The notes under the pieces were generated by a model. That model worked only from the letters and a program-made list of their open reading frames with translations, was not told the origin of the DNA and did not search any database. From Erythrobacteraceae bacterium CFH 75059 (GTDB taxonomy: Bacteria; Pseudomonadota; Alphaproteobacteria; Sphingomonadales; Sphingomonadaceae): DNA of 64,000 nucleotides. Position 1 is the stretch's first letter. Each line of letters opens with the position of its first letter. This document shows, piece by piece, positions 62,998 through 64,000 of this stretch. A program made the position numbers and the translations under genes. The stretch is from positions 62,001 to 126,000 of the forward strand of contig SJSR01000002.1 in the NCBI GenBank assembly GCA_004331795.1, read 5' to 3'.

Positions 62998-63932
62998 CCA
63001 TCGCCGTCCTGTCCGCCCTGATCCGCCCGCTGGTGGAACCGCGCCTGCCCGCATGGGTGGAGCCGCGCTGGTTCCTGTCGCAGGAAGAAGCGCTGGATCT
63101 TGCCCCGCAGGCGGAGATCGGCTGGTTCGACTTCCCCCGGCCGGAACCGATGGTTGAGGTGGTCACCGCCGCCACGAACCTCCGATGGCTCAACTCGATC
63201 TATGCCGGACTCGATTTCCTGCCGCTCCACCTGCTGCACGAGCGCGGAGTGACGGTCACCAATGGCGCCGGCATCAACGCCGTGACGATTGCGGAATACG
63301 TCGTCATGATGATGCTTGCTCATGCCAAGGGACTTCCTGAGGTCGTCCGGGCGCAGGACCGGCGCGACTGGCTGCACGACAGTCCGGGCAAGCGCGAGCT
63401 GGCGGGCGAGCGCGTGCTCCTGCTGGGACTTGGGGCCATCGGTTCGCTGATCAGGACGAGGCTTGAGGCGTTCGGCATGGAGGTGACGGCGGTGCGCCGT
63501 TCAGCCGCGGGCGGGGCGCTCGGCCCGCATGAGTGGCGGGCGCGGCTCGGGGAATTCGACTGGATCATCCTTGCCGTTCCCGCCACGCCGGAAACCGAGC
63601 GGATGATCGGTGCGGACGAGCTGGCCGCGATGAAGGGCACGGCGGTGCTCGTGAACGTTGCCCGCGGCAGCGTGGTGGACCAGCAGGCGCTCGTGTCCGC
63701 GCTGGCGCAGCGCCGGATCGAGGCGGCGCTGCTGGATGTCACCGACCCCGAACCGCTGCCGCCCGGCCATCCGTTGTGGGCCGCGGCCAACGCGCTGCTG
63801 ACGATGCACCTGTCCGGCCGCGCCCAGACGAAGATGTTCGCGCGCAGTGCCGACCGCTTCGTCGAAAACCTCGCGCGCTGGCACGCGGGTGAGCCGGTGC
63901 AGCCGCAGATGGATCTTCTCAGGGGCTACTGA
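62994..63932 (+). CDS. D-2-hydroxyacid dehydrogenase (NAD-dependent)
   Basis: A 312-residue D-isomer-specific 2-hydroxyacid dehydrogenase. The Rossmann motif is LLLGLGAIGSLIRTRL (glycines near 145-150), the catalytic arginine is in LVNVARGSVVDQQAL, the glutamate in DVTDPEPLPPGHPLW, and a histidine in LLTMHLSGRAQ takes the place of the usual catalytic one. It reduces 2-oxoacids or oxidises D-2-hydroxyacids; it may be a glyoxylate/hydroxypyruvate reductase-like enzyme. The start overlaps the cysS stop by 4 bp (ATGA), so the two are coupled. Confidence 0.9.
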   Translation: MTIAVLSALIRPLVEPRLPAWVEPRWFLSQEEALDLAPQAEIGWFDFPRPEPMVEVVTAATNLRWLNSIYAGLDFLPLHLLHERGVTVTNGAGINAVTIAEYVVMMMLAHAKGLPEVVRAQDRRDWLHDSPGKRELAGERVLLLGLGAIGSLIRTRLEAFGMEVTAVRRSAAGGALGPHEWRARLGEFDWIILAVPATPETERMIGADELAAMKGTAVLVNVARGSVVDQQALVSALAQRRIEAALLDVTDPEPLPPGHPLWAAANALLTMHLSGRAQTKMFARSADRFVENLARWHAGEPVQPQMDLLRGY

Positions 63933-63999
63933 CCGGCGGCCCGCCGTCTTCCAGCAGCAGCAGATCACATGTGACGACCACGCGTGGCCGGGGCGCGAA
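63919..63999 (-). CDS. Possible C-terminal end of a gene entering from the right edge
   Basis: On the minus strand a frame is open from the window edge to a TGA at 63919-63921, giving FAPRPRVVVTCDLLLLEDGG and PPVSSP. The hydrophobic/acidic composition is protein-like, and the 14-bp tail-to-tail overlap with the dehydrogenase copies the habit of other convergent pairs in this window. Only 26 residues are visible; the product cannot be named. Confidence 0.35.
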   Translation of the reverse strand, partial: FAPRPRVVVTCDLLLLEDGGPPVSSP

Positions 64000-64000
64000 C

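Overview
The window reads as chromosomal DNA of a high-GC alphaproteobacterium, most likely Sphingomonadales. The pointers are the split glycine dehydrogenase (gcvPA/gcvPB), a PEPxxWA-CTERM protein next to an exosortase V (XrtV)-type enzyme, a crtY-crtI-crtB carotenoid set, and the I78/DUF4197/MipA-type envelope proteins. About 58 protein genes and one tRNA were called. No phage, plasmid, IS transposase, rRNA or CRISPR array was seen, and no classical DNA-binding regulator is encoded. The genome is compact: many neighbours overlap by 4 bp (ATGA or GTGA), and at least seven convergent pairs overlap at their 3' ends.

Left part (1-16 kb): the end of metH and a CPA2 antiporter; a tandem glycine riboswitch followed by gcvT-gcvH-gcvPA-gcvPB; a Wzx-like flippase; an Nmad3-like protein; then a minus-strand valine catabolism set (isobutyryl-CoA dehydrogenase, 3-hydroxyisobutyryl-CoA hydrolase, enoyl-CoA hydratase, mmsB, with mmsA further upstream). 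Two small lipoproteins, one an I78 protease inhibitor, sit between mmsA and the acyl-CoA dehydrogenase. tRNA-Gly(CCC) follows.

Middle part (16-34.6 kb): a patatin phospholipase, a very large beta-propeller/amidohydrolase, a Tat-exported PhoX-like lipoprotein, dps-pgl-nudix, dinB, an MFS exporter, and a five-gene minus-strand unit crtY-crtI-LOG-crtB-biotin carboxylase. A MipA-type porin and a second exported amidohydrolase end this part.

Exopolysaccharide/exosortase locus (34.8-52 kb): an 80-aa XrtV accessory protein, priming glycosylphosphotransferase, Wzy- and Wzx-like proteins, a 54-codon remnant of a glycosyltransferase, then a tightly coupled export operon (Wza-like, outer-membrane barrel, Wzz/GumC-like, BY-kinase-like ATPase), a TPR lipoprotein, a WecB/TagA transferase, and the XrtV-EpsI-EpsD-GT4-GT2 operon. 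A PEPxxWA-CTERM protein, the probable exosortase substrate, stands just upstream of xrtV behind an intrinsic terminator. Together these could make, export and anchor a polysaccharide/protein matrix.

Right part (52.4-64 kb): a DUF1996 lipoprotein, a priA-photolyase operon, a DUF4197 lipoprotein, cobT, a PilZ protein, a nitroreductase, cysS and a D-2-hydroxyacid dehydrogenase. The most striking feature is in cysS: a 93-bp palindromic repeat-like element sits in frame inside the coding sequence and would add 31 residues to cysteinyl-tRNA synthetase.
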